From the NCBI GenBank assembly GCA_964058805.1, contig CAXKVV010002144.1:992001-1056000 (forward strand): a DNA stretch of 64,000 nt, read 5' to 3'. Below are positions 40,141 through 52,436 of this stretch, one piece after another. This stretch comes from Schoenoplectus triqueter (Eukaryota > Streptophyta > Magnoliopsida > Poales > Cyperaceae). Under the pieces are notes generated by a model. It ran no database searches, had not been told where the DNA came from, and saw only the letters and a list, made by a program, of their open reading frames with translations. A program made the position numbers and the translations under genes. Position 1 is the first letter of the stretch; every line of letters begins with the position of its first letter.

Positions 40141-43100
40141 GAGCGCAAAACATGAAAACGGGTCCCGACGCCATCGGTACCGCCGAAAATGAGTCTGGGA
40201 GCGCAAAACATGAAAACGGGACCCGACGCCGTCGGTACCGCCGAAAACGAGTCCGGGAGCACAAAACGTGAAAACGAGACCCGACGCCCTCGGTACCGCC
40301 GAAAACGAGTTCGAGTGCCCAAATTAAGAAAACGAAACTCGACGCACTCGGTACCGCCGAAATCGAGTCCGGGAGCGCAAAACATGAAAACGGGTCCCGA
40401 CGCCAACGGTACCGCTGCAAACGAGTCGGGGAGCGCAAAACATGAAAACGGGACCCGACGCCATCGGTACCGCCGAAAACGAGTCCGAGAGCGCAAAACA
40501 TGAAAACGGGTCCCGACGCCATCGGTACCGCCGAAAACGTGTCGCGGAGCGCAAAACATGAAAACGGGACCCGACGCCCTCGGTACCGCCGAAAACAAGT
40601 CCGAGAGCGCAAAACATGAAAACGGGTCCCGACGCCATCGGTACCGTCGAAAACGAGTCGCGGAGCGCAAAACATGAACACGGGACCCGACGCCCTCGGT
40701 ACCGCCGAAAACGAGTTCGGGGGCGCAAAACATGAAAACTGGACCCGAAGCCCTCGGTAAGGCCGAAACCGAGTTTGGGCGCGCAAAACATGAAAACGGG
40801 ACCCGACGCCCTCGGTACTGCCGAAATCGAGTCCGCGAGCGCAAAACATGAAAACGGGTCCCGACGCCATCGGTACCGCCGAAAACGAGTCGGGGAGCGC
40901 AAAACATGAAAACGGGACCCGACGCCCTCGGTACCGCCGAAACCGATTTTGGGCGCGCAAAACATGAAAACGAGACCCGACGCCCTAGGTACTGCCGAAA
41001 TCGAGTCCGAGAGCGCAAAACATGAAAACGTGTCCCGACGCCATCGGGACCGCCGAAAACGAGTCGGGGAGCGCAAAACATGAAAACGGGACCGACGCCC
41101 TCGGTACCGCCGAAAACGAGTCCGGGTGCGCAAAACATGAAAACGGGACCCGATGCCCTCGGTACCGCCGAAAACGAGTCCGGGAGCGCAAAACATGAAA
41201 ACGGGACCCGACGCCATCGGTACCGCCGAAAACGAGTCCGCGAGCTCAAAACATGAAAACGGGTCCTGACGCCAACGGTACCGCCGCAAAGGAGTCGGGG
41301 AGCGCAAAACATGAAAACCGGACCCGACGCCCTCGGTACCGTCGAAAACGAGTCCGGGAGCGCAAAACAAGAAAACGAGACACGACGCCCTCGGTACCGC
41401 CGAAAACGAGTCCGGGAGCACAAAACATGAAAATGGTATGCGACGCCCTCGTGACCGCCGAAAATGAGTCGGGGAGCACAAAACATGAAAACGGGACCCG
41501 ACGCCCTCGGGACCGCCGAAAACGAGTCCGGGACCGCAAAACATGAAAACGGGACACGACTCCCTCGGTACCGCCGAAAATGAGTACGGGCGCGCAAAAC
41601 ATGAAAACGAGACCCGACGCCCTCGGCGCCGCCGAAAACGAGTCCGAGAGCGCAAAACATGAAAACGGGTCCCGACGCCGTCGGTACCGCCGAAAACGAG
41701 TCGGGGAGCGCAAAACATGAAAACGGGACCCGACGCCCTCGGTACCGCTGAAACCGAGATCGGGCGCGCAATACATGAAAATGAGACCCGACGCCCTCGG
41801 TACCGTCGAAATCGTGTCCGAGAGCGCAAAACATGAAAATAGGTCCCGACGCCATCGGGACCGCCGAAAACGAGTCGGGGAGCGCAAAACATGAAAACGG
41901 GACCGACGCCCTCGGTACCGCCGAAAACGAGTCCGGGTGCGCAAAACATGAAAACGGGACCCGACGCCCTCGGTACCGCCGAAAATGAGTCGGGGAGCGC
42001 AAAACATGAAAACCGGACCCGACGCCCTCGGTACCGTCGAAAACGAGTCCGGGAGCGCAAAACAAGAAAACGAGACCCGACGCCCTCGGTACCGCCGAAA
42101 ACGAGTCCGGGAGCACAAAACATGAAAACGGTATGCGACGCCCTCGGGACCGCCGAAAACGAGTTCGAGTGCCCAAATTAAGATAACGAAACTCGACGCA
42201 CTCGGTACCGCCGAAATCGTGTCCGGGAGCGCAAAACATGAAAACGGGTCCCGACGCCAACGGTACCGCCGCAAACGAGTCGGGGAGCGCAAAACATGAA
42301 AACGGGACCCGACGCCATCGGTACCGCCGAAAACGAGTCCGAGAGCGCAAAACATGAAAACGGGTCCCGACGCCATCGGTACCGCCGAAAACGAGTCGCG
42401 GAGCGCAAAACATGAACACGGGACCCGACGCCCTCGGTACCGCCGAAAACAAGTCCGAGAGCGCAAAACATGAAAACGGGTCCCGACGCCATCGGTACCG
42501 CCGAAAACGAGTCGCGGAGCGCAAAACATGAACACGGGACCCGACGCCCTCGGTACCGCCGAAAACGAGTTCGGGGGCGCAAATCATGAAAACGGGACCC
42601 GAAGCCCTCGGTACCGCCGAAACCGAATTTGGGCGCGCAAAACATGAAAACGGGACCCGACGCCCTCGGTACTGCCGAAATCGAGTCCGCGAGCGCAAAA
42701 CATGAAAACGGGTCCCGACGCCATCGGTACCGCCGAAAACGAGTCGGGGAGCGCAAAACATGAAAACGGGACCCGATGCCCTCGGTACCGCCGAAACCGA
42801 GTTCGGCCGCGCAAAACATGAAAACGAGACCCGACGCCATCGGTACCGCCGAAAATGAGTCCGAGAGCGCAAAACATGAAAACGAGTCCCGACGCCATCG
42901 GTACCGCCGAAAACGAGTCTCGGAGGGCAAAACATGAACACGGGATCCGACGCCCTCGGTACCGCCGAAACCGAGTTCGGGCGCGCAAAACATGAAAACG
43001 GGACCCGACGCCCTCGGTACCGCCGAAATCGAGTCTGAGAGCGCAAAACATGAAAACGTGTCCCGACGCCATCAGTACCGCCGAAAACAAGTCGGGGAGC

Positions 43101-43304
43101 TTAAAACATGAACACGGGACCCGACGCCCTCGGTACCGCCGAAAACGAGTCCGGGGGCGCAAAACTTGAAAACGGGACCCGACGCCCTTGGTACCGCCGA
43201 AATCGAGTTCGGCCGTGCAAAACATGAAAATGGGACCCGACGCCCTTGGTACCGCCGAAATCGAGTTCGGCCGTGCAAACCAAGAAAACGGGTCCCGACG
43301 CCAT

Positions 43305-46300
43305 CGGTACCGCCGAAAACGAGTCGGGGAGCGCAAAACATGAAAACGGCACCGACGCCCTCGGTACCGCCGAAAACGAGTCCGGGAGCGCAAAACATGA
43401 AAACAAGACCCGACGCCCTCGGTACCGCCGAAACCGAGTTCGGGCGCGCAAAACATGAAAACGGGACTCGACGCCCTCGGTACTGCCGAAACCGAGTCCG
43501 AGAGCGCAAAACATGAAAACGGTATGCGACGCCCTCGGGACCGCCGAAAATGAGTCGGGGAGCACAAAACATGAAAACGGGACCCGACGCCCTCAGGACC
43601 GCCGAAAACGAGTCCGGGACCGCAAAACATGAAAACGGGACACGACTCGCTCGGTACCGCCGAAAATGAGTACGGGCGCGCAAAACATGAAAACGAGACC
43701 CGACGCCCTCGGCGCCCCGAAAACGAGTCCGAGAGCGCAAATCATGAAAACGGGTCCCGACGCCATCGGTACCGCCCAAAACGAGTCGGGGAGCGCAAAA
43801 CATGAACACGGGACCCGACGCCCTCGGTATCGCCGAAAACGAGTCCGGGGAAGCAAAACATAAAAACGGGACCCGACGCCCTCGGTACCTCCGAAACCGA
43901 GTTCGGGCGCGCAAAACATGAAAACGGGACCCGACGCCCTCGGTACCGCCGAAACCGGGTCTGGGAACACAAATCAAGAAAACGGGTCCCGACGCCATCG
44001 GTACCGCCGAAAACGAGTCGGGGAGCGCAAAACATGAAAACGGGACCGACGGCCTCGGTACCGCCGAAAACGAGTCCGGGTGCACAAAACATGAAAACGG
44101 GACCCGACGCCCTCGGTACCGCCGAAAACGAGTCCGGGAGCGCAAAACATGAAAACGGGACTCAACGCCCTCGGGACCGCCGAAACCGAGTCCGCGAGCG
44201 CAAAACATGAAAACGGGTCTGGATGCCATCGGTACCGTCGAAAATGAGTCCGGGCGCGCAAAACATGAAAATGGGACCCGACGCCCTCGGTACTGACGAA
44301 ATAGAGTCCGCGAGCGCAAACCAAGAAAACGGGTCCCGACGCCATCGGTACCGCCGAAAATGAGTCGGGGAGCGCAAAACATGAAAACGGCACCGACGCC
44401 CACGGTACCGCCGAAAACGAGTCCGGGAGAGCAAAACATGAAAACGAGACCCGACGCCCTCGGTACCGCCGAAACCGAGTTCGGGCGCGCAAAACATGAA
44501 AACGGGACTCGACGCCCTCGGTACTGCCGAAACCGAGTCCGAGAGCGCAAAACATGAAAACGGTATGCGACGCCCTCGGGACCGCCGAAAATGAGTCGGG
44601 GAGCACAAAACATGAAAACGGGACCCGACGCCCTCAGGACCGCCGAAAACGAGTCCGGGACCGCAAAACATGAAAACGGGACACGACTCGCTCGGTACCG
44701 CCGAAAATGAGTACGGGCGCGCAAAACATGAAAACGAGACCCGACGCCCTCGGCGCCCCGAAAACGAGTCCGAGAGCGCAAATCATGAAAACGGGTCCCG
44801 ACGCCATCGGTACCGCCCAAAACGAGTCGGGGAGCGCAAAACATGAACACGGGACCCGACGCCCTCGGTACCGCCGAAAACGAGTCCGGGGAAGCAAAAC
44901 ATAAAAATGGGACCCGACGCCCTCGGTACCGCCGAAACCGAGTTCGGGCGCGCAAAACATTAAAACGGGTCCCGACGCCCTCGGTACCGCCGAAACCGGG
45001 TCCGGGAACACAAATCATGAAAACGGGTCCCGACGCCATCGGTACCGCCGAAAACGAGTCGGGGAGCGCAAAACATGAAAACGGGACCGACGGCCTCGGT
45101 ACCGCCGAAAACGAGTCCGGGTGCACAAAACATGAAAACGGCACCCGACGCCCTCGGTACCGCCGAAACCGAGTTCGGGCGCGCAAAACATGAAAACGGG
45201 TCCCGACGCCCTCGGTACCGCCGAAACCGGGTCCGGGAACACAAATCATGAAAACGGGTCCCGACGCCATCGGTACCGTCGAAAATGAGTCGGGGAGCGC
45301 AAAACATGAAAACTGGTCCCGACGCCCTCGGTACCGCCGAAACCGGGTCCGGGCGCGCAAAACTTGAAAACGGGACACGACTCCCTCGGTACCGCCGAAA
45401 ATGAGTCGGGGAGCGCAAAACATGAAAACGGGACCCAACGCCCTCGGTACCGCCGAAACCGAGTTTGAGAGCGCAAAACATGAAAACGGGACCCGACGCC
45501 CTCGGCGCCGCCGAAAACGAGTCCGAGAGCGCAAAACATGAAAATGGGTCTCGACGCCATCGGTACCACCGAAAACGAGTCGGGGAGCGCAAAACATGAA
45601 AACGGTATGCGACGCCCTCGGGACCGCCGAAAACGAGTTCGAGTGCCCAAATTAAGAAAACGAAACTCGACGCACTCGGTACCGCCGAAATCGTGTCCGG
45701 GAGCGCAAAACATGAAAACGGGTCCCGACGCCAACGGTACCGCCGCAAACGAGTCGGGGAGCGCAAAACATGAAAACGGGACCCGACGCCATCGGTACCG
45801 CCGAAAACGAGTCCGAGAGCGCAAAACATGAAAACGGGTCCCGACGCCATCGGTACCGCCGAAAACGAGTCGCGGAGCGCAAAACATGAACACGGGACCC
45901 GACGCCCTCGGTACCGCCGAAAACAAGTCCGAGAGCGCAAAACATGAAAACGGGTCCCGACGCCATCGGTACCGCCGAAAACGAGTCGCGGAGCGCAAAA
46001 CATGAACACGGGACCCGACGCCCTCGGTACCGCCGAAAACGAGTTCGGGGGCGCAAAACATGAAAACGGGACCCGAAGCCCTCGGTACTGCCGAAACCGA
46101 GTTTGGGCGCGCAAAACATGAAAACGGGACCCGACGCCCTCGGTACTGCCGAAATCGAGTCCGCGAGCGCAAAACATGAAAACGGGTCTGGATGCCATCG
46201 GTACCGTCGAAAATGAGTCCGGGCGCGCAAAACATGAAAATGGGACCCGACGCCCTCGGTACTGACGAAATAGAGTCCGCGAGCGCAAACCAAGAAAACG

Positions 46301-48200
46301 GGTCCCGACGCCATCGGTACCGCCGAAAATGAGTCGGGGAGCGCAAAACATGAAAACGGCACCGACGCCCACGGTACCGCCGAAAACGAGTCCGGGAGCG
46401 CAAAACATGAAAACGAGACCCGACGCCCTCGGTACCGCCGAAACCGAGTTCGGGCGCGCAAAACATGAAAACGGGACTCGACGCCCTCGGTACTGCCGAA
46501 ACCGAGTCCGAGAGCGCAAAACATGAAAACGGTATGCGACGCCCTCGGGACCGCCGAAAATGAGTCGGGGAGCACAAAACATGAAAACGGGACCCGACGC
46601 CCTCAGGACCGCCGAAAACGAGTCCGGGACCGCAAAACATGAAAACGGGACACGACTCGCTCGGTACCGCCGAAAATGAGTACGGGCGCGCAAAACATGA
46701 AAACGAGACCCGACGCCCTCGGCGCCCCGAAAACGAGTCCGAGAGCGCAAATCATGAAAACGGGTCCCGACGCCATCGGTACCGCCCAAAACGAGTCGGG
46801 GAGCGCAAAACATGAACACGGGACCCGACGCCCTCGGTATCGCCGAAAACGAGTCCGGGGAAGCAAAACATAAAAACGGGACCCGACGCCCTCGGTACCG
46901 CCGAAACCGAGTTCGGGCGCGCAAAACATGAAAACGGGACCCGACGCCCTCGGTACCGCCGAAACCGGGTCTGGGAACACAAATCAAGAAAACGGGTCCC
47001 GACGCCATCGGTACCGCCGAAAACGAGTCGGGGAGCGCAAAACATGAAAACGGGACCGACGGCCTCGGTACCGCCGAAAACGAGTCCGGGTGCACAAAAC
47101 ATGAAAACGGGACCCGACGCCCTCGGTACCGCCGAAAACGAGTCCGGGAGCGCAAAACATGAAAACGGGACTCAACGCCCTCGGGACCGCCGAAACCGAG
47201 TCCGCGAGCGCAAAACATGAAAACGGGTCTGGATGCCATCGGTACCGTCGAAAATGAGTCCGGGCGCGCAAAACATGAAAATGGGACCCGACGCCCTCGG
47301 TACTGACGAAATAGAGTCCGCGAGCGCAAACCAAGAAAACGGGTCCCGACGCCATCGGTACCGCCGAAAATGAGTCGGGGAGCGCAAAACATGAAAACGG
47401 CACCGACGCCCTCGGTACCGCCGAAAACGAGTCCGGGAGAGCAAAACATGAAAACGAGACCCGACGCCCTCGGTACCGCCGAAACCGAGTTCGGGCGCGC
47501 AAAACATGAAAATGGGACTCGACGCCCTCGGTACTGCCAAAACCGAGTCCGAGAGCGCAAAACATGAAAACGGTATGCGACGCCCTCGGGACCGCCGAAA
47601 ATGAGTCGGGGAGCACAAAACATGAAAACGGGACCCGACGCCCTCAGGACCGCCGAAAACGAGTCCGGGACCGCAAAACATGAAAACGGGACACGACTCG
47701 CTCGGTACCGCCGAAAATGAGTACGGGCGCGCAAAACATGAAAACGAGACCCGACGCCCTCGGCGCCCCGAAAACGAGTCCGAGAGCGCAAATCATGAAA
47801 ACGAGTCCCGACGCCATCGGTACCGCCCAAAACGAGTCGGGGAGCGCAAAACATGAACACGGGACCCGACGCCCTCGGTACCGCCGAAAACGAGTCCGGG
47901 GAAGCAAAACATAAAAATGGGACCCGACGCCCTCGGTACCGCCGAAACCGAGTTCGGGCGCGCAAAACATTAAAACGGGTCCCGACGCCCTCGGTACCGC
48001 CGAAACCGGGTCCGGGAACACAAATCATGAAAACGGGTCCCGACGCCATCGGTACCGCCGAAAACGAGTCGGGGAGCGCAAAACATGAAAACGGGACCGA
48101 CGGCCTCGGTACCGCCGAAAACGAGTCCGGGTGCACAAAATATGAAAACGGCACCCGACGCCCTCGGTACCGCCGAAAACGAGTCCGGGAGCGCAAAACA
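43305..48200. repeat. Nested repeat: 1,041-bp pairs inside a 3,010-bp duplication
   Basis: A block of about 18 monomers (1,041 bases) is present as a tandem pair. Marker frames start at 43,666 and 44,707. The pair is repeated 3,010 bases further on, at 46,676 and 47,717. Typical variants are GGCGCCCCGAAAACG, GGGAACACAAATCA and GGGGAAGCAAAACAT. At least two rounds of duplication at different scales are recorded here. Confidence 0.88.
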
Positions 48201-49431
48201 TGAAAACGGGACTCAACGCCCTCGGGACCGCCGAAACCGAGTCCGCGAGCGCAAAACATGAAAACGGGTCGGGACGCCATCGGTACCGTCGAAAATGAGT
48301 CGGGGAGCGCAAAACATGAAAACTGGTCCCGACGCCCTCGGTACCGCCGAAACCGGGTCCGGGCGCGCAAAACTTGAAAACGGGACACGACTCCCTCGGT
48401 ACCGCCGAAAATGAGTCCGGGCGCGCAAAACATGAAAACGAGACGCGACGCCCTCGGCGCAGCCGAAAACGAGTCCGAGAGCGCAAAACATGAGAACGGG
48501 TCTCGACGCCATCGGTACCGCCGAAAATGAGTCGGGGAGCGCAAAACATGAAAACGGGACCCGACGCCCTCGGTACCGCCGAAACCGAGTTTGAGAGCGC
48601 AAAACATGAAAACGGGACCCGACGACCTCGGCGCCGCCGAAAACGAGTCCGAGAGCGCAAAACATGAAAATGGGTCTCGACGCCATCGGTACCACCGAAA
48701 ACGAGTCGGGGACTGCAAAACATGAAAACGGGACCCGAAGTCCTCGGTACAGCCGAAACCGAGTTCGGGCGCGCAAAACATTAAAACGGGTCCTGACGCC
48801 CTCGGTACCGCCGAAAACGAGTCCGGGAGCGCAAAACATGAAAACGGGTCCCGACGCCATCGGTACCGCCGAAAACGAGTCGGGGAGCGCAAAACATGAA
48901 CACGGGACCCGACGCCCTCGGTACCGCCGAAAACGAGTCCGGGGGCGCAAAACATGAAAACGGGACCCGAAGCCCTCGGTACCGCCGAAACCGAGTTCGG
49001 GCGCGCAAAACATGAAAACGGGACCCGACGCCATCGGCGGTGCCGAAAACTAGTCCAAGAGCGCAAAACATGAAAACGGGTCCCGACGCCATCGGTACCG
49101 CCGAAAATGAGTCGGGGAGCGCAAAACATGAAAACGGGACCCGACGCCCTTGGTACCGCCGAAAACGAGTCCGGCAGCACAAAAAAAAGAAAACGAGACC
49201 CGACGCCCTCGGTACCGCCGAAAACGAGTTCGAGCGCCCAAATTAAGAAAACGAAACTCGACGCACTCGGTACCGCCGAAATCGAGTCCGGGAGCGCAAA
49301 ACATGAAAACGGGTCCCGACGCCAACGTTACCGCCGCAAACGAGTCGGGGAGCGCAAAACATGAAAACGGGACCCGACGCCATCGGTACTGCCGAAATCG
49401 AGTCCGAGAGCGTAAAACATGAAAACGGGTC

Positions 49432-49745
49432 TGTGCGACCCTTTTTCGCGCGCTCCGCACCGCCGCTGGGCGATGGGTTGCGGAAGAAGGACACGGAGAT
49501 CCCTCCCGAACGTGCATCTGCTGGGTGTCGGCCGATTCTGCCGTTTAGAGATTATTTGGATGCACATTCAGGGGGTTTTTAGTGATTGTGAGTTCTTGTA
49601 GATTCCGGTGGGCGCAAGCCCCCACCGTTAATTACCCTGGGCTACTAACCTCGAGGCACCTCTGGATCTTTGAAAGAGAGAAGCAAATAGTATAGTTAAA
49701 AGATGGTCAAGTGGTCGTCTAATTTCATAAAAAAGGGGTCTACGG
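49432..49745. other. Satellite edge and non-repetitive junction
   Basis: The last monomer ends at about 49,431 (GAAAACGGGTCT) and the sequence changes at once to unrelated DNA. I see no gene in it. It holds a small hairpin with arms GGTGGG and CCCACC around 49,607-49,628. Open frames over the edge are partly satellite and are not supported. Confidence 0.7.
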
Positions 49746-49750
49746 AAGAT

Positions 49751-50360
49751 GAACCTACAAACAGATCGGTTCAATCTATGGAAGACAAACCTACAAACAG
49801 ATCGGTTTTATCCTATGGAAGACGAACCTACAAACAGATCGGTTCAATCTATGGAAGACAAACCTACAAACAGATCGGTTTTATCCTATGGAAGACGAAC
49901 CTACAAACAGATCGGTTCAGTCCATGCCACCTCGAGATGTAACCTTACCTACAGACCAGGTTAATCTCTTTAGAGGGGCTTGAGGTGAGTCTACATACAG
50001 AACGACTCAACCTTCGTTGATCTAGAAGATAAACCTACAAACAGATCGGTTTAATCTTAACTAGTCAACAACCAATCACACAAAATACAACTCGAAGCGC
50101 TGAGCCGGTTGATCTTGAGGTTGGTGAATCAGGAGAAGGGTGGATATGGCCCACGTGTTTCTTCTCACTGATCTTCTAGATCATGAATTCGAAGCACTAA
50201 GCCGATTCATAAACCTAGGAAACACAATTGCACACAATGTCAAACCTGAAGCGCTGAGCTAGTTCAACATTGAGGCATGTGTTAGTGAAGGAACCTACCT
50301 ACAGAACGGTTCACATTCACTGTTTTGTGAATGAATCTACCTACAGACCGATTCAATCTC
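49751..50360. repeat. 36/37-bp tandem repeats with degenerate outliers
   Basis: AACCTACAAACAGATCGGTT recurs at 49,752, 49,788, 49,825, 49,861 and 49,898. The spacing alternates 36 and 37, so the unit is a 73-bp dimer. Decayed copies follow near 49,990, 50,034, 50,292 and 50,334. A second motif, close to GAAGCGCTGAGCCGGTT, is interleaved three times near 50,093, 50,200 and 50,249. The small open frames here are repeat translations, and I see no gene. Confidence 0.85.
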
Positions 50361-50429
50361 ACAGTCTCGGGAAATGAACCAGGAGACAAACTTATCGACG
50401 GATGAGTTCAGTCTTGCCAGCTCAAATCG

Positions 50430-50492
50430 TCATGAATTACTTGTTCATGACACCGAGTCATTAAGATGTCGCTTCGCTCGGACATCTTAATG
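50430..50492. repeat. Two adjacent perfect inverted repeats
   Basis: TCATGAA at 50,430 pairs with TTCATGA at 50,444 across a 7-base loop. CATTAAGATGTC at 50,459-50,470 pairs with GACATCTTAATG at 50,481-50,492 across a 10-base loop. Related hairpins are present in the second copy at 50,657-50,677 and 50,686-50,719. Confidence 0.8.
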
Positions 50493-51122
50493 TTCTTCTT
50501 CTTCAAAGTCGACATATCTCTCCATGCTGATGTCGTAGCTTTGGTCATTCTTCAGCGAGCGTCAAGATGTTCTTGTCTCGACTAATCATTCTACGTGTTG
50601 CATTACTTGTGCAAAATTACTATGTTGCCCTACACCCCTTGTGTGAGCGTATTCAATCATGAGTTACTTGCTCATGGCAGCGAGTCATTAAGATGTCACC
50701 TATCTAGGACATCATAATGTTCTTCTTCTTCAGAGTCGATATATATCTCCATGTTAATATCGCAGCTCTGGTTATTCTTCATCAAGTGTCAAGATGTTCT
50801 TGTCTCGACATATTCACTCATGTTGCTATCGAAGCCTTATTCATCTTACGTCAAGATGTTCTTGTCTCAACGTATCTTATTATTCTTTATCAAGTGTCAA
50901 GATGTTCTTGTCTCGACATATCTTCTCGTATTGTTATTAAAGCCTTAATCATCTCACGTCAAGATGTTTTTGTCTCAACGTATCTTCTTCATATTGCTAT
51001 CAAAGCCTAAATCATCCTACGTCAAGATGTTCTCGTCTTGACTAATCATTCTAAATGTTATATCATGTGTGCAAATATTCATATGTGGCTCTACACTCCT
51101 TATGTGAGCATATTTATTTATT
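50430..51122. repeat. Repeat cluster built on GTCAAGATGTTCTTGTCTC
   Basis: GTCAAGATGTTCTTGTCTC or a close variant occurs at 50,561, 50,788, 50,850, 50,895, 50,958 and 51,021. A larger block at 50,430-50,581 (two hairpins plus the motif) recurs at 50,657-50,810, about 227 bases on. The trailing segment ACTAATCATTCTA to GTGTGAGCGTAT (from 50,582) recurs from about 51,042 to the end. No coding function is seen. Confidence 0.82.
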
Positions 51123-51184
51123 TCTAAAATGCACAAAATCTATTATATAATATCTTCCATTATCATTCTTTATTATAAAGATGC

Positions 51185-51236
<52 letters not shown>

Positions 51237-52430
51237 TTTATTTTTAAACTCTATTTATCTATGTAGAAAATTATTTACAAAAATAATAGGAAAAAGGGGT
51301 TAGCTATTTAACTAGATTTTCATTTATATTTTTGGGATTTTTTTTATAATAGCTAAAATAGTAGAATTTTTATTTTTATTATTTCTAAACTCTATTTATT
51401 TTGTAGAAAATCACTTACAAAAATAATAGAAAATAAAATGGGTATGATCTTTTTATTTGTATATTTTTTTTTAAAAAAAATGTTTATAATAGCCAAAGTA
51501 ATAGAATTTTATTATTATATTCTATTATTCATTATGTAGGAATTATTTACAAAATCAAAAGATGGTTAGCTATATTATTTTATTATTATTATTATTTTTT
51601 TTATTATTATTATTTTTTTTTTATTTTAATATCTATAATAGCTAAAAAGAACTCATTACTAATATTCTATCCTATTTATTATACTATTCATTATTTTTTA
51701 TTATTTCTATTTATTATCTATAGAAAAGTATAAGATTTTTTTATTATTACTTGAAAATAGCCATAAGAGATGAAATTCATTATGTTTTTATTACAACTAT
51801 TATCTTTATTGCATTTTATTCATCAAAAGTATTTTTATTGTATATATTTGTATAGAAATAACAAAAGAAATACAATTCATATTATAAAACTATATTATCA
51901 TTCTTTATTATAAAAGAAAATGTATTTACTATTTATTACCATGGTATTATATTTTTGTATATTTTGTGCTATTTATTTTTATTATTCTTTTTACAGAAAA
52001 TATCAATATAATATCTATTATTATTATTATATATTTTTTTTTATTTATCAAAGAACATAGCTAATCTCACTATTTATTATAGTATATTGCTATCATCATT
52101 ATTATTTCATGGAAAATCACTTGAAAAATCACTAAAATATATCTAGTTATTATTTATGATTTTTATTTGTATTTTTTTGGAATTTTTTATAGTATTTAAA
52201 ATGGCAAGTCAAATCTAGGTCAAATATACCAATATATGTAGTGTATTTTGCTTTTAAATTGTTTTATCATGATTACATTTTTAAAACTGGAATATTATCA
52301 TATAGAAAAATAGTATGAAAAATAAGAAAATTTTAGAAACAAATTTGAGTCAATTTGGAGTTCAGGAGCATTTTCAAATCATTTATCTATTCTATATTAT
52401 TACTATTCTGTTATTATTTAATTACTGGGC
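51123..52430. other. A+T-rich non-coding stretch
   Basis: Dominated by T runs, ATT/TTA words and repeated phrases such as TCTATTTAT and AATAGCTAAAA. Stops are dense in every frame. No gene, RNA or clear mobile-element end is visible. Confidence 0.75.
51187..51236. repeat. (TTA)n microsatellite
   Basis: About 16 uninterrupted TTA/ATT units, within a long A+T-rich stretch. Confidence 0.97.
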
Positions 52431-52436
52431 CTAATC

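Larger units (their letters stand above)
7153..49431 (-). repeat. 58-bp satellite array, right block (T-rich strand on -)
   Basis: The same monomer continues for 42 kb in inverted orientation, reading GCGCAAAACATGAAAACGGG, ACCCGACGCCCTCGG, TACCGCCGAAAACGAGTCC on +. Two monomer types often alternate: one with GGGACCCGACGCCCTCGG and one with GGGTCCCGACGCCATCGG. Other variants have GGCGCCGCC in place of GGTACCGCC, AACACGGG in place of AAAACGGG, or lack one base (GGGACCGACGCC). Multi-monomer repeats are listed separately. The - strand is open for up to 1,761 codons (7097-12382). On + a single TGA per monomer keeps most frames below about 100 codons. No unrelated insertion was seen inside the block. 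Confidence 0.97.

Noticed and set aside
7153..49431. CRISPR-like array
   Set aside because: Repeats are directly contiguous with no unique spacers, in a plant sequence, with no cas genes.
1..49431. rDNA intergenic-spacer subrepeats
   Set aside because: GC-rich short subrepeats occur there, but no 18S, 5.8S, 26S or 5S sequence or RNA polymerase I promoter was seen on the visible flank. It is not excluded on the left.
49703..49964. Frames encoding repeats of EDEPTNRSVQSM type
   Set aside because: Direct translations of the 36/37-bp tandem repeats, with mixed frame use.
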